This document shows, piece by piece, positions 33,719 through 42,617 of a DNA stretch of 64,000 nucleotides. Origin of the DNA: Bacteroidales bacterium (GTDB taxonomy: Bacteria > Bacteroidota > Bacteroidia > Bacteroidales > UBA932). Under the pieces are notes generated by a model. That model was not told the origin of the DNA and did not search any database. It saw only the letters and a list, made by a program, of their open reading frames with translations. The position numbers and the translations under genes are program-made. The stretch spans positions 1 through 64,000 of the forward strand of contig JALOCI010000011.1 in NCBI GenBank assembly GCA_023227835.1. Reading direction: 5' to 3'. Every line of letters starts with the position of its first letter. The stretch's first letter is position 1.

Positions 33719-36481
33719 ATGGAGTATAATTTTCTTGAGATTGAAAAGAGGTGGCAGAAGTATTGGTCTGACAATGAGGTTTATAAAGTAGAGGTTGACA
33801 ATTCAAGACCAAAGTATTATGTCTTAGACATGTTTCCTTATCCTTCAGGTGCAGGTCTGCACGTGGGGCATCCGCTGGGATATATTGCAAGTGACATATA
33901 CAGCAGGTACAAGAGGCTGAGAGGTTATAACGTGCTCCACCCGATGGGTTATGATGCCTTCGGTTTGCCTGCCGAACAGTATGCCATACAGACAGGTCAG
34001 CATCCGGCAAAAACGACAGACAAAAATATCAAAAGATACAGAGAACAGCTGGATCGGATAGGTTTCTCCTATGATTGGTCCAGAGAGGTGCGCACATGTG
34101 ACCCGGAGTATTATAAATGGACCCAGTGGGCATTTCTGGAAATGTTTGCTCATTGGTATAACAGAAAAACCGGTAAGGCGGAGAAGATATCGGATCTGAT
34201 ATCTGTTTTTGAAAAAGAGGGAAATATAAATGTAAATGCAGAGTGTGGTGAAGAGAACAGCTTTACTGCAGATAGCTGGAATGCTTTTACTGACCGGGAG
34301 AAAGCTGCAGTTCTTATGAATTACAGAATCGCATATCTCGGCGAGACATCTGTAAACTGGTGTGCGGCTCTGGGAACTGTTTTGGCAAATGATGAGGTAA
34401 AGGAGGGGCTCTCTGTTAGAGGAGGCCATCCGGTAGAGCAGAAGAAGATGCGTCAATGGCAACTGAGAGTCTCCGCATATTCTGAAAGATTGCTCAATGA
34501 TCTTGATAACCTCGAGTGGACGGATTCCCTTAAAGATATGCAGCGCAACTGGATTGGACGTTCACAGGGAGCCGAGATGGTGTTTAAGGTATCCAACGGA
34601 TTGAAAGAGTATGATATGGAGATATTCACCACAAGAGCCGACACGGTCTTCGGAGTCACATTCATGGTTCTGGCCCCTGAGAGTGAATGGGTGGAAAAGT
34701 TGACTACACTTGAACAAAAGGCTGCTGTAGAAGAGTATCTGAATTACGCAAAAAAGAAGACTGAGAGGGAGAGAATGGCTGAAACCCGCAAGGTTACGGG
34801 AGTCTTTACAGGCAGTTATGCTACAAATCCGTTTACTGAGGAGAAAATTCCTGTCTGGATATCAGAATATGTCCTTGCCGGATACGGAACCGGAGCAATA
34901 ATGGCTGTCCCGGCGCACGACAGCAGGGACTACTCTTTTGCTAAACATTTCAATTTGCCGGTGATTCCGTTAATAGAGGGTTGTGACATATCTCAGGAGA
35001 GCTTTGATGCAAAAGAGGGTATCATGTGCAATTCCGGATTCTTGTCCGGGATGACGGTAAAACAGGCAATTCCTGCAGCGATTGAGGAGGTTGAGAAAAG
35101 AGGAATTGGAAGAAGAAAGGTTAATTACCGTCTGAGGGATGCCATTTTCTCGCGTCAAAGATATTGGGGAGAGCCATTCCCTATATATTACAAAGAGGGA
35201 ATTGCCACACCTATGGATATGGAAAAATTGCCTCTGAGGTTACCTGAGGTAGATAAATTTCTTCCGACTGAGAGTGGTGAGCCGCCACTCGCAAGGGCTG
35301 AGAACTGGACATTTGAAGGTTATCCTATAGAGAAGAGCACAATGCCGGGATTTGCCGGAAGCAGTGCTTACTATCTGAGATATATGGACCCTCATAATAG
35401 CGGGGCATTGGTTGGCAAAGAGGCTGACGAGTACTGGAGAAGTGTGGACCTCTACATAGGTGGTACCGAACACGCAACAGGTCACTTGATATATTCGAGA
35501 TTCTGGAATAAATTTCTGTTTGATATAGGATATGTTTGTGAACAGGAGCCGTTCAAAAAGCTCATAAATCAGGGGATGATCCAGGGAAGGTCAAATTTTG
35601 TATACAGAGTAAAAGGAACAAATACTTTTGTCTCATACGGGTTGAAAGATAAATACGATACTACTGAAATACATGTTGATGTAAATAAAGTTTCAAACGA
35701 CAGACTGGATATTGCTGCTTTTAAAGAGTGGATGCCTGAATATGCAAATGCCGAATTTATCCTTGAAGATGGAGAATATATATGTGGATGGGCGGTCGAG
35801 AAGATGAGCAAATCTATGTTCAATGTTGTGAATCCGGATATGATATGTGAGAATTACGGAGCGGATACCCTTAGGATGTATGAGATGTTTCTCGGTCCGC
35901 TTGAACAATCAAAACCGTGGGACACTAATGGTATTGACGGTGTGCACCGGTTCCTTAAAAGATTCTGGAGGCTTTTCTTCAATAGGGATTCGTTCTGTGT
36001 CTCACTGGAGAGTGCATCGGCAAAAGAGCAGAAAATTCTTCATAAGCTGATTAAAAAAATCGGAGATGATATTGAGAGCTTCTCTTTCAATACAAGCATA
36101 AGTGCCTTCATGATTGCAGTTAACGAACTTTACGAGGTTGGCTGTAACAAAAAGGAGATACTTGAACCTATGTTGGTCTTGCTTTCTCCTTTTGCTCCGC
36201 ACATTACTGAAGAGCTATGGTCTTTGCTGGGACATAATGAGAGTATTTCAAAGGCCTCTTTCCCGCAATATATTGAGTCTTACACAGTAGAGGATACTTT
36301 TGAATATCCTGTCTCTTTCAACGGAAAGATGAGGTTCAAGGTAGCCTTGAGCAGATCCCTATCTGCAAAGGAGATAGAAGAGTATATTATTAATCAGCCG
36401 GATACTGTCAAGTATCTTGGAGAGAGCAAGATTAAAAAAGTGATTATTGTACCGGGTAAAATTATTAATATTGTTTGTTAA
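33719..36481 (+). CDS. leuS: Leucyl-tRNA synthetase
   Basis: This 920-residue class I synthetase charges tRNA-Leu. The HIGH region is YPSGAGLHVGHPLGY near residue 45, the CP1 editing domain contains TTRADTVFGVTFMVLAPES and GTGAIMAVPAHDSRD, and KMSKS is at 695-699 (EKMSKSMFNV). An anticodon-binding helical bundle and short C-terminal domain follow. The ATG at 33719 (MEYNFLEIEKRWQ) is chosen; a TTG further upstream would place the promoter inside the gene. The stop codon overlaps the next start (TAATG). Confidence 0.97.
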   Translation: MEYNFLEIEKRWQKYWSDNEVYKVEVDNSRPKYYVLDMFPYPSGAGLHVGHPLGYIASDIYSRYKRLRGYNVLHPMGYDAFGLPAEQYAIQTGQHPAKTTDKNIKRYREQLDRIGFSYDWSREVRTCDPEYYKWTQWAFLEMFAHWYNRKTGKAEKISDLISVFEKEGNINVNAECGEENSFTADSWNAFTDREKAAVLMNYRIAYLGETSVNWCAALGTVLANDEVKEGLSVRGGHPVEQKKMRQWQLRVSAYSERLLNDLDNLEWTDSLKDMQRNWIGRSQGAEMVFKVSNGLKEYDMEIFTTRADTVFGVTFMVLAPESEWVEKLTTLEQKAAVEEYLNYAKKKTERERMAETRKVTGVFTGSYATNPFTEEKIPVWISEYVLAGYGTGAIMAVPAHDSRDYSFAKHFNLPVIPLIEGCDISQESFDAKEGIMCNSGFLSGMTVKQAIPAAIEEVEKRGIGRRKVNYRLRDAIFSRQRYWGEPFPIYYKEGIATPMDMEKLPLRLPEVDKFLPTESGEPPLARAENWTFEGYPIEKSTMPGFAGSSAYYLRYMDPHNSGALVGKEADEYWRSVDLYIGGTEHATGHLIYSRFWNKFLFDIGYVCEQEPFKKLINQGMIQGRSNFVYRVKGTNTFVSYGLKDKYDTTEIHVDVNKVSNDRLDIAAFKEWMPEYANAEFILEDGEYICGWAVEKMSKSMFNVVNPDMICENYGADTLRMYEMFLGPLEQSKPWDTNGIDGVHRFLKRFWRLFFNRDSFCVSLESASAKEQKILHKLIKKIGDDIESFSFNTSISAFMIAVNELYEVGCNKKEILEPMLVLLSPFAPHITEELWSLLGHNESISKASFPQYIESYTVEDTFEYPVSFNGKMRFKVALSRSLSAKEIEEYIINQPDTVKYLGESKIKKVIIVPGKIINIVC

Positions 36482-37269
36482 TGGTTCTTCAAGCTTTTCA
36501 AGTAGATGCCTTTACTGACAAGGTTTTTGCAGGAAACCCTGCAGCGGTAGTTTTTCTCGAGGAAAAACTTTCGGATGTATTGCTTGGCAAAATTGCCAGG
36601 GAGAATATGTTACCTGAGACAGCATTTGTCCTGCCTATGGGCAATGGAAAATACTCACTCAGGTGGTTTAATCCTGATATAGAGATTGATCTTTGCGGTC
36701 ATGCAACCCTTGCAGCCGCACATGTATTATTTTCGTGGTATAAGTGTAAGGAACAGGAGATAGAGTTTGACACTCATTCAGGACCTATAAAGGTCAGGAT
36801 TGAAGGAGATCTGTATGCTATGGATTTTCCTTTACGAGAGCCTCAAAAGGCCTCTCTGCCGGAAGAGATTTATGACAGCCTGAATATAAAACCGAATGAA
36901 GTATTAAAGGCCAGGGACTATATACTCGTCTATTCCACACAGGAGGAGGTCGAGCTTATTGAGGTATCCCGCTCAGTTTTTGATGAGATTAACATAGACC
37001 CGGGAGGGGTTGCTGTGACAGCTCCGGGAACCGAGTGTGATTTTGTTTCGAGATTTTTCACACCACAGGCGACGATACTTGAGGACCCGGTGACCGGCTC
37101 AGCGCATTGCTCACTTGCACCATACTGGTCTTCTAAACTTGACAAAAAGAGACTTTTGGCAAGACAGCTTTCTGAGAGGGGAGGCGTTATTGATTGTACG
37201 GTTGAGGATGGAACGGTGGTAATACGAGGAAAAGCTGTAATATATTCTAAATCGGAAATTTATCTTTGA
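36481..37269 (+). CDS. PhzF-family isomerase/epimerase-like protein
   Basis: This 262-residue protein has the PhzF double hotdog-like fold signatures QVDAFTDKVFAGNPAAVV, PETAFVLP, FNPDIEIDLCGHATLAAAHVL and ILEDPVTGSAHCSLAPYW. The conserved glutamate in LPETAF is the putative catalytic base in the family. The substrate is unknown. The ATG at 36481 shares a base with the leuS stop, so it is probably translated by re-initiation. It is 8 bp upstream of the first YitT gene. Confidence 0.92.
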   Translation: MVLQAFQVDAFTDKVFAGNPAAVVFLEEKLSDVLLGKIARENMLPETAFVLPMGNGKYSLRWFNPDIEIDLCGHATLAAAHVLFSWYKCKEQEIEFDTHSGPIKVRIEGDLYAMDFPLREPQKASLPEEIYDSLNIKPNEVLKARDYILVYSTQEEVELIEVSRSVFDEINIDPGGVAVTAPGTECDFVSRFFTPQATILEDPVTGSAHCSLAPYWSSKLDKKRLLARQLSERGGVIDCTVEDGTVVIRGKAVIYSKSEIYL

Positions 37270-37277
37270 TTTTAAAT

Positions 37278-38177
37278 ATGGACAATTCAGTTTTAAAAAT
37301 CTTCAAATCCTATTCTTTGATGACAATTGGGTTGTTCATCTTCGTTTTCAGTTGGACAGCCTTTCTTATCCCTGTTGAGATAGCAGGAGGAGGTGTCAGC
37401 GGTCTTGCATCTGTTATTCAATATGCTACAGGGATTGAGGTGTTTTACTCATATCTGCTGATAAATATATTCCTTCTTGGAGTCGGGTTTCTTATTCTTG
37501 GGAACGGCTTCGGCTTCAAAACAATATATTGTATCTCGGTTGCTGCGCTTTTCTTCAAATTTCTCCCACTAATACCTTGGGTCACAGATATTGAGGATAA
37601 GCTGATAAATTCGGTTATCGGTGGTACAATGAGCGGTATTGGTATAGGAATCATATTTCTGCAGGGCGGGAGTACCGGGGGAACTGATATTATTGCACTT
37701 ATCATATCTAAATACAGGGAAACCTCTCCCGGAAGAGTATTTCTTTTCTGCGACCTGATAATAATTGGTTCTGTAATATTCATTCCCGGAAAAAGTCTGT
37801 CGGATGTTATTTACGGTTATATCGAGATGGTCTCTTTCTCCTATGTGATTGATATGATTCTTACCGGCAACAAGCAATCTGTGCAGATTCATATTTTTTC
37901 CGCAAAATATAAGGAAATAGCAGACAAGGCAATGACAGACCTGAGAAGAGGAGTCACTGCGATAACTTCAACAGGGTGGTACTCGCAGAAGGAGAGCCGT
38001 GTCCTGATAATAGTGCTGAGGAAGAACCAGGTTTCAGACATCACAGCATTGGTAAAGGAGATAGATAAGGACGCATTCATGACAGTAACTCCTGTTATGA
38101 GTGTATATGGAGAGGGATTCGATAAATTTAAAGGTGGAAAAATATCATGGAAAAGAAAAAAAGAACACCTTACATAG
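37278..38177 (+). CDS. YitT-family membrane protein, copy 1
   Basis: This 299-residue protein has about five or six transmembrane helices forming the YitT/DUF161 region (repeat signature FLIPVEIAGGGVSGLASVIQY, later GGSTGGTDIIALIISKYR) and a C-terminal cytoplasmic DUF2179 domain (IHIFSAKYKEIADKAM, RRGVTAITSTGWYS). The transport substrate is unknown. The next gene encodes a full-length homologue, overlapping by 31 bp, so the pair looks like a tandem duplication whose products may form a heteromer. Confidence 0.9.
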   Translation: MDNSVLKIFKSYSLMTIGLFIFVFSWTAFLIPVEIAGGGVSGLASVIQYATGIEVFYSYLLINIFLLGVGFLILGNGFGFKTIYCISVAALFFKFLPLIPWVTDIEDKLINSVIGGTMSGIGIGIIFLQGGSTGGTDIIALIISKYRETSPGRVFLFCDLIIIGSVIFIPGKSLSDVIYGYIEMVSFSYVIDMILTGNKQSVQIHIFSAKYKEIADKAMTDLRRGVTAITSTGWYSQKESRVLIIVLRKNQVSDITALVKEIDKDAFMTVTPVMSVYGEGFDKFKGGKISWKRKKEHLT

Positions 38178-39046
38178 TTTTTAAGGAATACCTGATAATT
38201 TCCATCGGACTTCTGCTGTACGCATTAGGATGGAGCACCTTTCTCATTCCAAATAACCTTGTCGGGGGAGGGGTTACAGGTATTTCAGCGATAATACTGT
38301 ATGCTACCGGTTTTCCTATAAGTTACAGCTATATAATCATTAACGGTTTATTGGTTGCAATAGCATTGAAAGTCTTAGGTAAGCAGTTCGGAGTTAAAAC
38401 TGTTTATGCAATATTAATAGTTTCAATTTTTTTTAAGGTTATTCCTGGGCTGATTCCCACTGAATTAATACAGGATATAGCCATCGGAAACGGAAAACTA
38501 CTCTCTGCAATAATGGGAGGTGTCTGTTCCGGAGTTGGCATAGCAATAACATTTACTCAGGGAGGCAGCTCCGGTGGCACTGATATTATTGCGCTCATGA
38601 TTTCCAAATTCAGAAATATTTCTCCGGGGAAACTGATACTTTACTGTGATATAATCATAATAGCCAGTTCCATGCTCATTCCAGACAACTCTTCTCTTGG
38701 AGAGAAGCTGGCTGTTGTAATATATGGTTACATACTTATCACAGTATCGAGTTACACGATAGACCTGGTACTATCCGGAGCGAGGCAGTCAATCCAGATA
38801 TTCATATTCTCAAAACAATATGAGGAGATAGCTGAGAGAATTACTTCGCTCGGCAGGGGCGTTACAGTCATAGATGCAATGGGTTGGTTTACAAAGGAGA
38901 AGGGAAAGGTTCTTATGGTAATAGTCAGAAGGACAGAAAGTAATTATGTTTTCAGAATCATCAGGGAGATTGACAAGGGGGCATTTATATCTGTCGGTAA
39001 TGTTATGGGCGTTTACGGACAAGGGTTCGATCAAATCAAGAAATAA
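38147..39046 (+). CDS. YitT-family membrane protein, copy 2
   Basis: This 299-residue protein is a paralogue of the preceding gene product with the same layout: FLIPNNLVGGGVTGISAIIL, GGSSGGTDIIALMISKFR and a DUF2179 end with IFIFSKQYEEIAERI and GRGVTVIDAMGWF. The two are equal in length and clearly similar along their whole extent but much diverged. Its start lies 31 bp inside the upstream copy, indicating coupled translation. Substrate unknown. Confidence 0.9.
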   Translation: MEKKKRTPYIVFKEYLIISIGLLLYALGWSTFLIPNNLVGGGVTGISAIILYATGFPISYSYIIINGLLVAIALKVLGKQFGVKTVYAILIVSIFFKVIPGLIPTELIQDIAIGNGKLLSAIMGGVCSGVGIAITFTQGGSSGGTDIIALMISKFRNISPGKLILYCDIIIIASSMLIPDNSSLGEKLAVVIYGYILITVSSYTIDLVLSGARQSIQIFIFSKQYEEIAERITSLGRGVTVIDAMGWFTKEKGKVLMVIVRRTESNYVFRIIREIDKGAFISVGNVMGVYGQGFDQIKK

Positions 39047-39150
39047 ATATTGACAAACCAGCTTGATATTTAGAATCGTCAAAAAAATCAAAAATCAGAT
39101 AAATTATTAGTTAGTAATATATTAGATTGTGGTGGTTCATTTTTATTTTT

Positions 39151-39158
39151 TAAATTTG
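39151..39158 (+). promoter_or_regulatory. -7 element for the AraC-type regulator gene
   Basis: TAAATTTG matches TAnnTTTG, 21 nt before ATG 39180. It rules out the longer frame from GTG 39129. The surrounding 39047-39179 gap holds nothing else recognisable. Confidence 0.5.
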
Positions 39159-39179
39159 ATTCGACTTAACTTAATCTAT

Positions 39180-40331
39180 ATGAATTTACTATCTGATTTT
39201 GTAGCGGTTCAGTCAAGGATTGAGCTTCTGTTTACTATTATCTTTCTAATTGCCTCAATGTACTTCCCTTTTCTTTTATTCGTAAAGAAGAACTTCAGTG
39301 ACAGAGAGAGAAGACTTGTCAGGCTTATGTTTCTGTGTTTCACATTAATTACGGTCATACTTTGGATGAGGCTAATTACCCATTTGCACTTTCCTGAGAA
39401 GGATTTTGTACATGGCGCCCTTTTAACGTTAATTAGTCTGATAATTATTACGGCGCCATTGAGAAAGTATATCTATAGCAAGATGGAGCTTGGAGTGAGT
39501 TCTGTCAACTTTTCTTTGATAAAAATAATTGTTGCCTCTTTGTTCTATACTCTTTTTATTGTGGTATACCATTTTATAGGGCAATTACCTGCTTACGTGG
39601 AGATAGCCTTTACACTCCTTTTTACACTGTTTTTTCTTACAGAAACAGTTCAGATTGTAATGAAAATAGGTGCTAAATTGACCTCTTCTACTCAATCTGA
39701 CTGGGATGGTGTGGAGCGGATAAAGTATGGGTTGTTTCTTCTCTTTGCAGAAATATTTCTCTCATTATTGCTCATTATCTGTGTCTTCATAAAGCTGGAT
39801 TACATATATATATGGTCCATTATCTGCATATTAACGGCTTTTAACGGATATATCTTTATAGCCCCCTTTTATCTTGAAAATTCAGATGTAAGGGAGGATG
39901 ACGAAACCGGGATTGCGATTAAAAGGGATATTTATGTAAAGGACAAAGGGGGCAGAACCCTGAATGACAGGCTTAGGGCCGATGATCTTTACGAGAGGTT
40001 AATAATCTATTTTGATCAGAAAAAGCCATACCTTAGACAAAACCTTAAAATAAAGGAGGTTGCCCTTTATCTTTATTCAAATAAGACATATCTTTCGCGT
40101 ATTATAAATGACAAGCATAACCTTAATTTTAATCAGTTTGTCAACTACTACAGGATAGAGGAGGTAAAGAGGATTTTTGCAGAGAACTCATCTCTCAATA
40201 TACAGGAACTTTGTACGAGGTCAGGGTTTGGATCTATGGCAACGTTTTCAATAGCATTCAGGTATTATCTCGGTAATACTCCTGCAGACTGGTGCAAAGA
40301 GCAGAAGCTTCTCCGCGAGCATGAGCAGTAA
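39180..40331 (+). CDS. Transmembrane AraC-type transcription regulator
   Basis: This 383-residue protein has about seven transmembrane helices (residues 10-235, e.g. LLFTIIFLIASMYFPFLLFV) followed by a linker and a C-terminal AraC/HTH_18 DNA-binding domain (about 275-375, with LKIKEVALYLYSNKTYLSRII and ELCTRSGFGSMATFSIAFRYY). It would sense something in or at the membrane and bind DNA from there; ligand and targets are unknown. Its last 11 bases overlap a second AraC-type gene. Confidence 0.88.
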   Translation: MNLLSDFVAVQSRIELLFTIIFLIASMYFPFLLFVKKNFSDRERRLVRLMFLCFTLITVILWMRLITHLHFPEKDFVHGALLTLISLIIITAPLRKYIYSKMELGVSSVNFSLIKIIVASLFYTLFIVVYHFIGQLPAYVEIAFTLLFTLFFLTETVQIVMKIGAKLTSSTQSDWDGVERIKYGLFLLFAEIFLSLLLIICVFIKLDYIYIWSIICILTAFNGYIFIAPFYLENSDVREDDETGIAIKRDIYVKDKGGRTLNDRLRADDLYERLIIYFDQKKPYLRQNLKIKEVALYLYSNKTYLSRIINDKHNLNFNQFVNYYRIEEVKRIFAENSSLNIQELCTRSGFGSMATFSIAFRYYLGNTPADWCKEQKLLREHEQ

Positions 40332-40770
40332 AAGGGGACATTTTTTCAGAAGATTACTATTTTTATCAGGACTGCTATATGAGAAGCCTGTTTTTTACAA
40401 CACCTCTGTTGTGAATAAAGTTGGCAGTAGAGCAGACAAACTGATGATCTCTGACCATCTGTATCTTGATCCTGCCTTGACCATCTCAAAGCTTGCAAGA
40501 ATTGCCGGTACTAACCGAAGCTACCTCTCATATTTCATCCGTGAGTGTAAAGGGTGCACTTTCAGGGAATATGTGAATTCAATGCGCGCCAGGCATGCAT
40601 TTGAGTTATTAAGATCTGAAAAAATGCACTGCTTATCTGATTTGGCCATTGAATGTGGATTCAGCAATCTCAGGAGTCTGAACAGATCTTATAAGGCCTT
40701 TTATGGCAAACTTCCCTCTCAGGAGAGAAGAGATTTTCTTAGAGAAAACTCTACAATTCGTCAACTATGA
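40321..40770 (+). CDS. Stand-alone AraC-type DNA-binding protein
   Basis: This 149-residue protein is essentially just an AraC/HTH_18 domain (about 45-145, ALTISKLARIAGTNRSYLSYFI and DLAIECGFSNLRSLNRSYKAFYG) with a short N-terminal extension and no sensor domain. It begins inside the end of the membrane-bound AraC-type gene, so the two are co-translated and might act together. Its 3' end overlaps the convergent parE gene by 20 bp. Confidence 0.85.
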   Translation: MSSKRGHFFRRLLFLSGLLYEKPVFYNTSVVNKVGSRADKLMISDHLYLDPALTISKLARIAGTNRSYLSYFIRECKGCTFREYVNSMRARHAFELLRSEKMHCLSDLAIECGFSNLRSLNRSYKAFYGKLPSQERRDFLRENSTIRQL

Positions 40771-42583
40771 CATCCTGTCTAAGGTTTGCCCTGATAAATC
40801 CCTGACGGTCAGGTGTGTTTTTGCCCATGTAAAACTCGAGTAATTCAGGAATGTTATCGTCATTGCTGAGTCTTACCCTTTCCAGCTTTATATTCTCACC
40901 TATAAAACCACGGAACTCGTCCGGGGAGATCTCTCCAAGTCCTTTAAACCTTGTTACCTCTGTGTTTGATCCAAGTTTCTTTATTGCCCGGTCTCTCTCT
41001 TCAGTCGAATAGCAGTAAATCGTCTCTTTTTTATTCCTTACACGGAACAGTGGTGTTTGTAAAATATGCAAATGCCCCTGGCGTATAAGGTCAGGGAAAA
41101 ACTGCAGAAAAAATGTAAGCAACAGCAGACGTATGTGCATCCCGTCCACATCAGCATCTGTTGCAATTACAATCTGGTTGTATCTGAGATTCTCAAGGTC
41201 CTCTTCAATATTCAATGCCGCCTGCAAAAGATTGAACTCCTCATTTTCGTATACTATTTTCTTGGTCAACCCGTATGAGTTCTGAGGTTTTCCCCTGAGG
41301 CTGAATACTGCCTGAGTGGCAACATCCCTGCTTTTTGTAATTGAACCGCTTGCAGAATCACCTTCGGTAATAAACAGAGTGCTCTCCTCAGCCCTGTCGT
41401 TCTTGTCATTGTAATGCACACGGCAGTCTCTCAGTTTTCTGTTGTGAAGGTTTGCCTTCTTTGCCCTGTCTCGTGCAAGCTTCTGGATTCCCGAAATGGC
41501 TTTTCTCTCTTTTTCGGAATCCAGTATCTTCTTTAAAATTATATCAGCAGTTTCAGGGTGCTTGTGAAGGTAGTTGTCAAGGTTGTCTTTTATAAAATCA
41601 ACGATGAAGTTCCTGATGCTTATTCCGCCGGCAGTCATCTCCTTTGAGCCCAGCTTGGTTTTTGTCTGACCTTCAAATTGAGGTTCCTGCACTTTGATAC
41701 TTACGGCAGCTATTATAGATTGGCGTACGTCACTTGGATCAAAATCCTTTTTGTAAAACTCTTTTAGAGTCTTGGCTATTCCTTCCCTGAACGCCGCAAG
41801 ATGTGTTCCCCCCTGTGTGGTGTACTGTCCGTTTACAAATGAGGATATTCCCTCTCCGTAATCATTGCCGTGAGTGATTGCTATCTCTATATCTTCTCCT
41901 TTAAGATGGATCGGCTGATATAGAGGCTCTTTTGTAAGACCTTCATTTAGCAGGTCCAGCAGACCATTTTTGGAGAAGAACTCTTTGTCATTGAATTTTA
42001 TGGTCAGACCAGTGTTCAGGTAAGAGTAGTTCTTGAGCATATTTTCTACAAACTCGAAGTTGTAGGAGTAGTTTTCAAATAGCTCATCATCAGCGATAAA
42101 TGTTACCAGCGTGCCATTCTTTTCATTAGTGGCAATTCTTCCCTCCTCAATCAGTTCTCCTCTGCTGAATTTTGCAAAGTGACTCTCTCCTTCACGATAT
42201 GATTGTATATGACATGAAACGGAAAGGGCATTGACAGCTTTAAGTCCGACACCATTAAGCCCGACAGATTTTTTAAATGCCTCATCGTCATACTTGCCAC
42301 CTGTATTAATTTTACTGGAGGCATCCACAAGACTTCCCAAAGGGATACCGCGTCCATAGTCACGTATGGTTACCGATCTCTCTTTAATGCTCACAGAAAT
42401 TGATTTTCCAAATCCCATGGCAAATTCATCGACAGAGTTGTCTATAACCTCTTTGAGCAGTATGTAAATACCGTCATCAGGGGAAGAACCGTCTCCGAGT
42501 TTACCAATATACATTCCCGGTCTGCGCCTTATATGCTCGTTCCAGTTTAGTGTCCTGATGTTTTTTTCGGTATATGTGCTCAT
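40751..42583 (-). CDS. parE: DNA topoisomerase IV subunit B
   Basis: This 610-residue GHKL ATPase subunit drives decatenation of daughter chromosomes together with ParC. ATP-binding motifs are EVIDNSVDEFAMG, IRDYGRGIPLG and GLNGVGLKAVNAL. The TOPRIM domain has EGDSASGS and DADVDGMHIR, and the C-terminal region contains RFKGLGEISPDEF. The short length and EGDSASGS favour ParE over GyrB. The ATG at 42583 is used because a TAACTTTG element lies upstream of it within the longer open frame. parC is not in the window. Confidence 0.92.
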   Translation of the reverse strand: MSTYTEKNIRTLNWNEHIRRRPGMYIGKLGDGSSPDDGIYILLKEVIDNSVDEFAMGFGKSISVSIKERSVTIRDYGRGIPLGSLVDASSKINTGGKYDDEAFKKSVGLNGVGLKAVNALSVSCHIQSYREGESHFAKFSRGELIEEGRIATNEKNGTLVTFIADDELFENYSYNFEFVENMLKNYSYLNTGLTIKFNDKEFFSKNGLLDLLNEGLTKEPLYQPIHLKGEDIEIAITHGNDYGEGISSFVNGQYTTQGGTHLAAFREGIAKTLKEFYKKDFDPSDVRQSIIAAVSIKVQEPQFEGQTKTKLGSKEMTAGGISIRNFIVDFIKDNLDNYLHKHPETADIILKKILDSEKERKAISGIQKLARDRAKKANLHNRKLRDCRVHYNDKNDRAEESTLFITEGDSASGSITKSRDVATQAVFSLRGKPQNSYGLTKKIVYENEEFNLLQAALNIEEDLENLRYNQIVIATDADVDGMHIRLLLLTFFLQFFPDLIRQGHLHILQTPLFRVRNKKETIYCYSTEERDRAIKKLGSNTEVTRFKGLGEISPDEFRGFIGENIKLERVRLSNDDNIPELLEFYMGKNTPDRQGFIRANLRQDVIVDEL

Positions 42584-42600
42584 TTGTGATCTCTTTGTCG

Positions 42601-42608
42601 CAAAGTTA
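42601..42608 (-). promoter_or_regulatory. -7 element for parE
   Basis: TAACTTTG on the minus strand, 17 nt before the parE ATG and just past the thrA stop, matching TAnnTTTG. Confidence 0.5.
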
Positions 42609-42617
42609 TAAAAATTT

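Noticed and set aside
33845..34462. 205-residue open frame antisense to leuS
   Set aside because: It is a shadow of the leuS coding sequence with no recognisable features.
32000..40000. Search for mobile elements, integrases, att repeats or strong composition shifts
   Set aside because: No transposase, recombinase or flanking direct repeats were seen here or elsewhere in the window.
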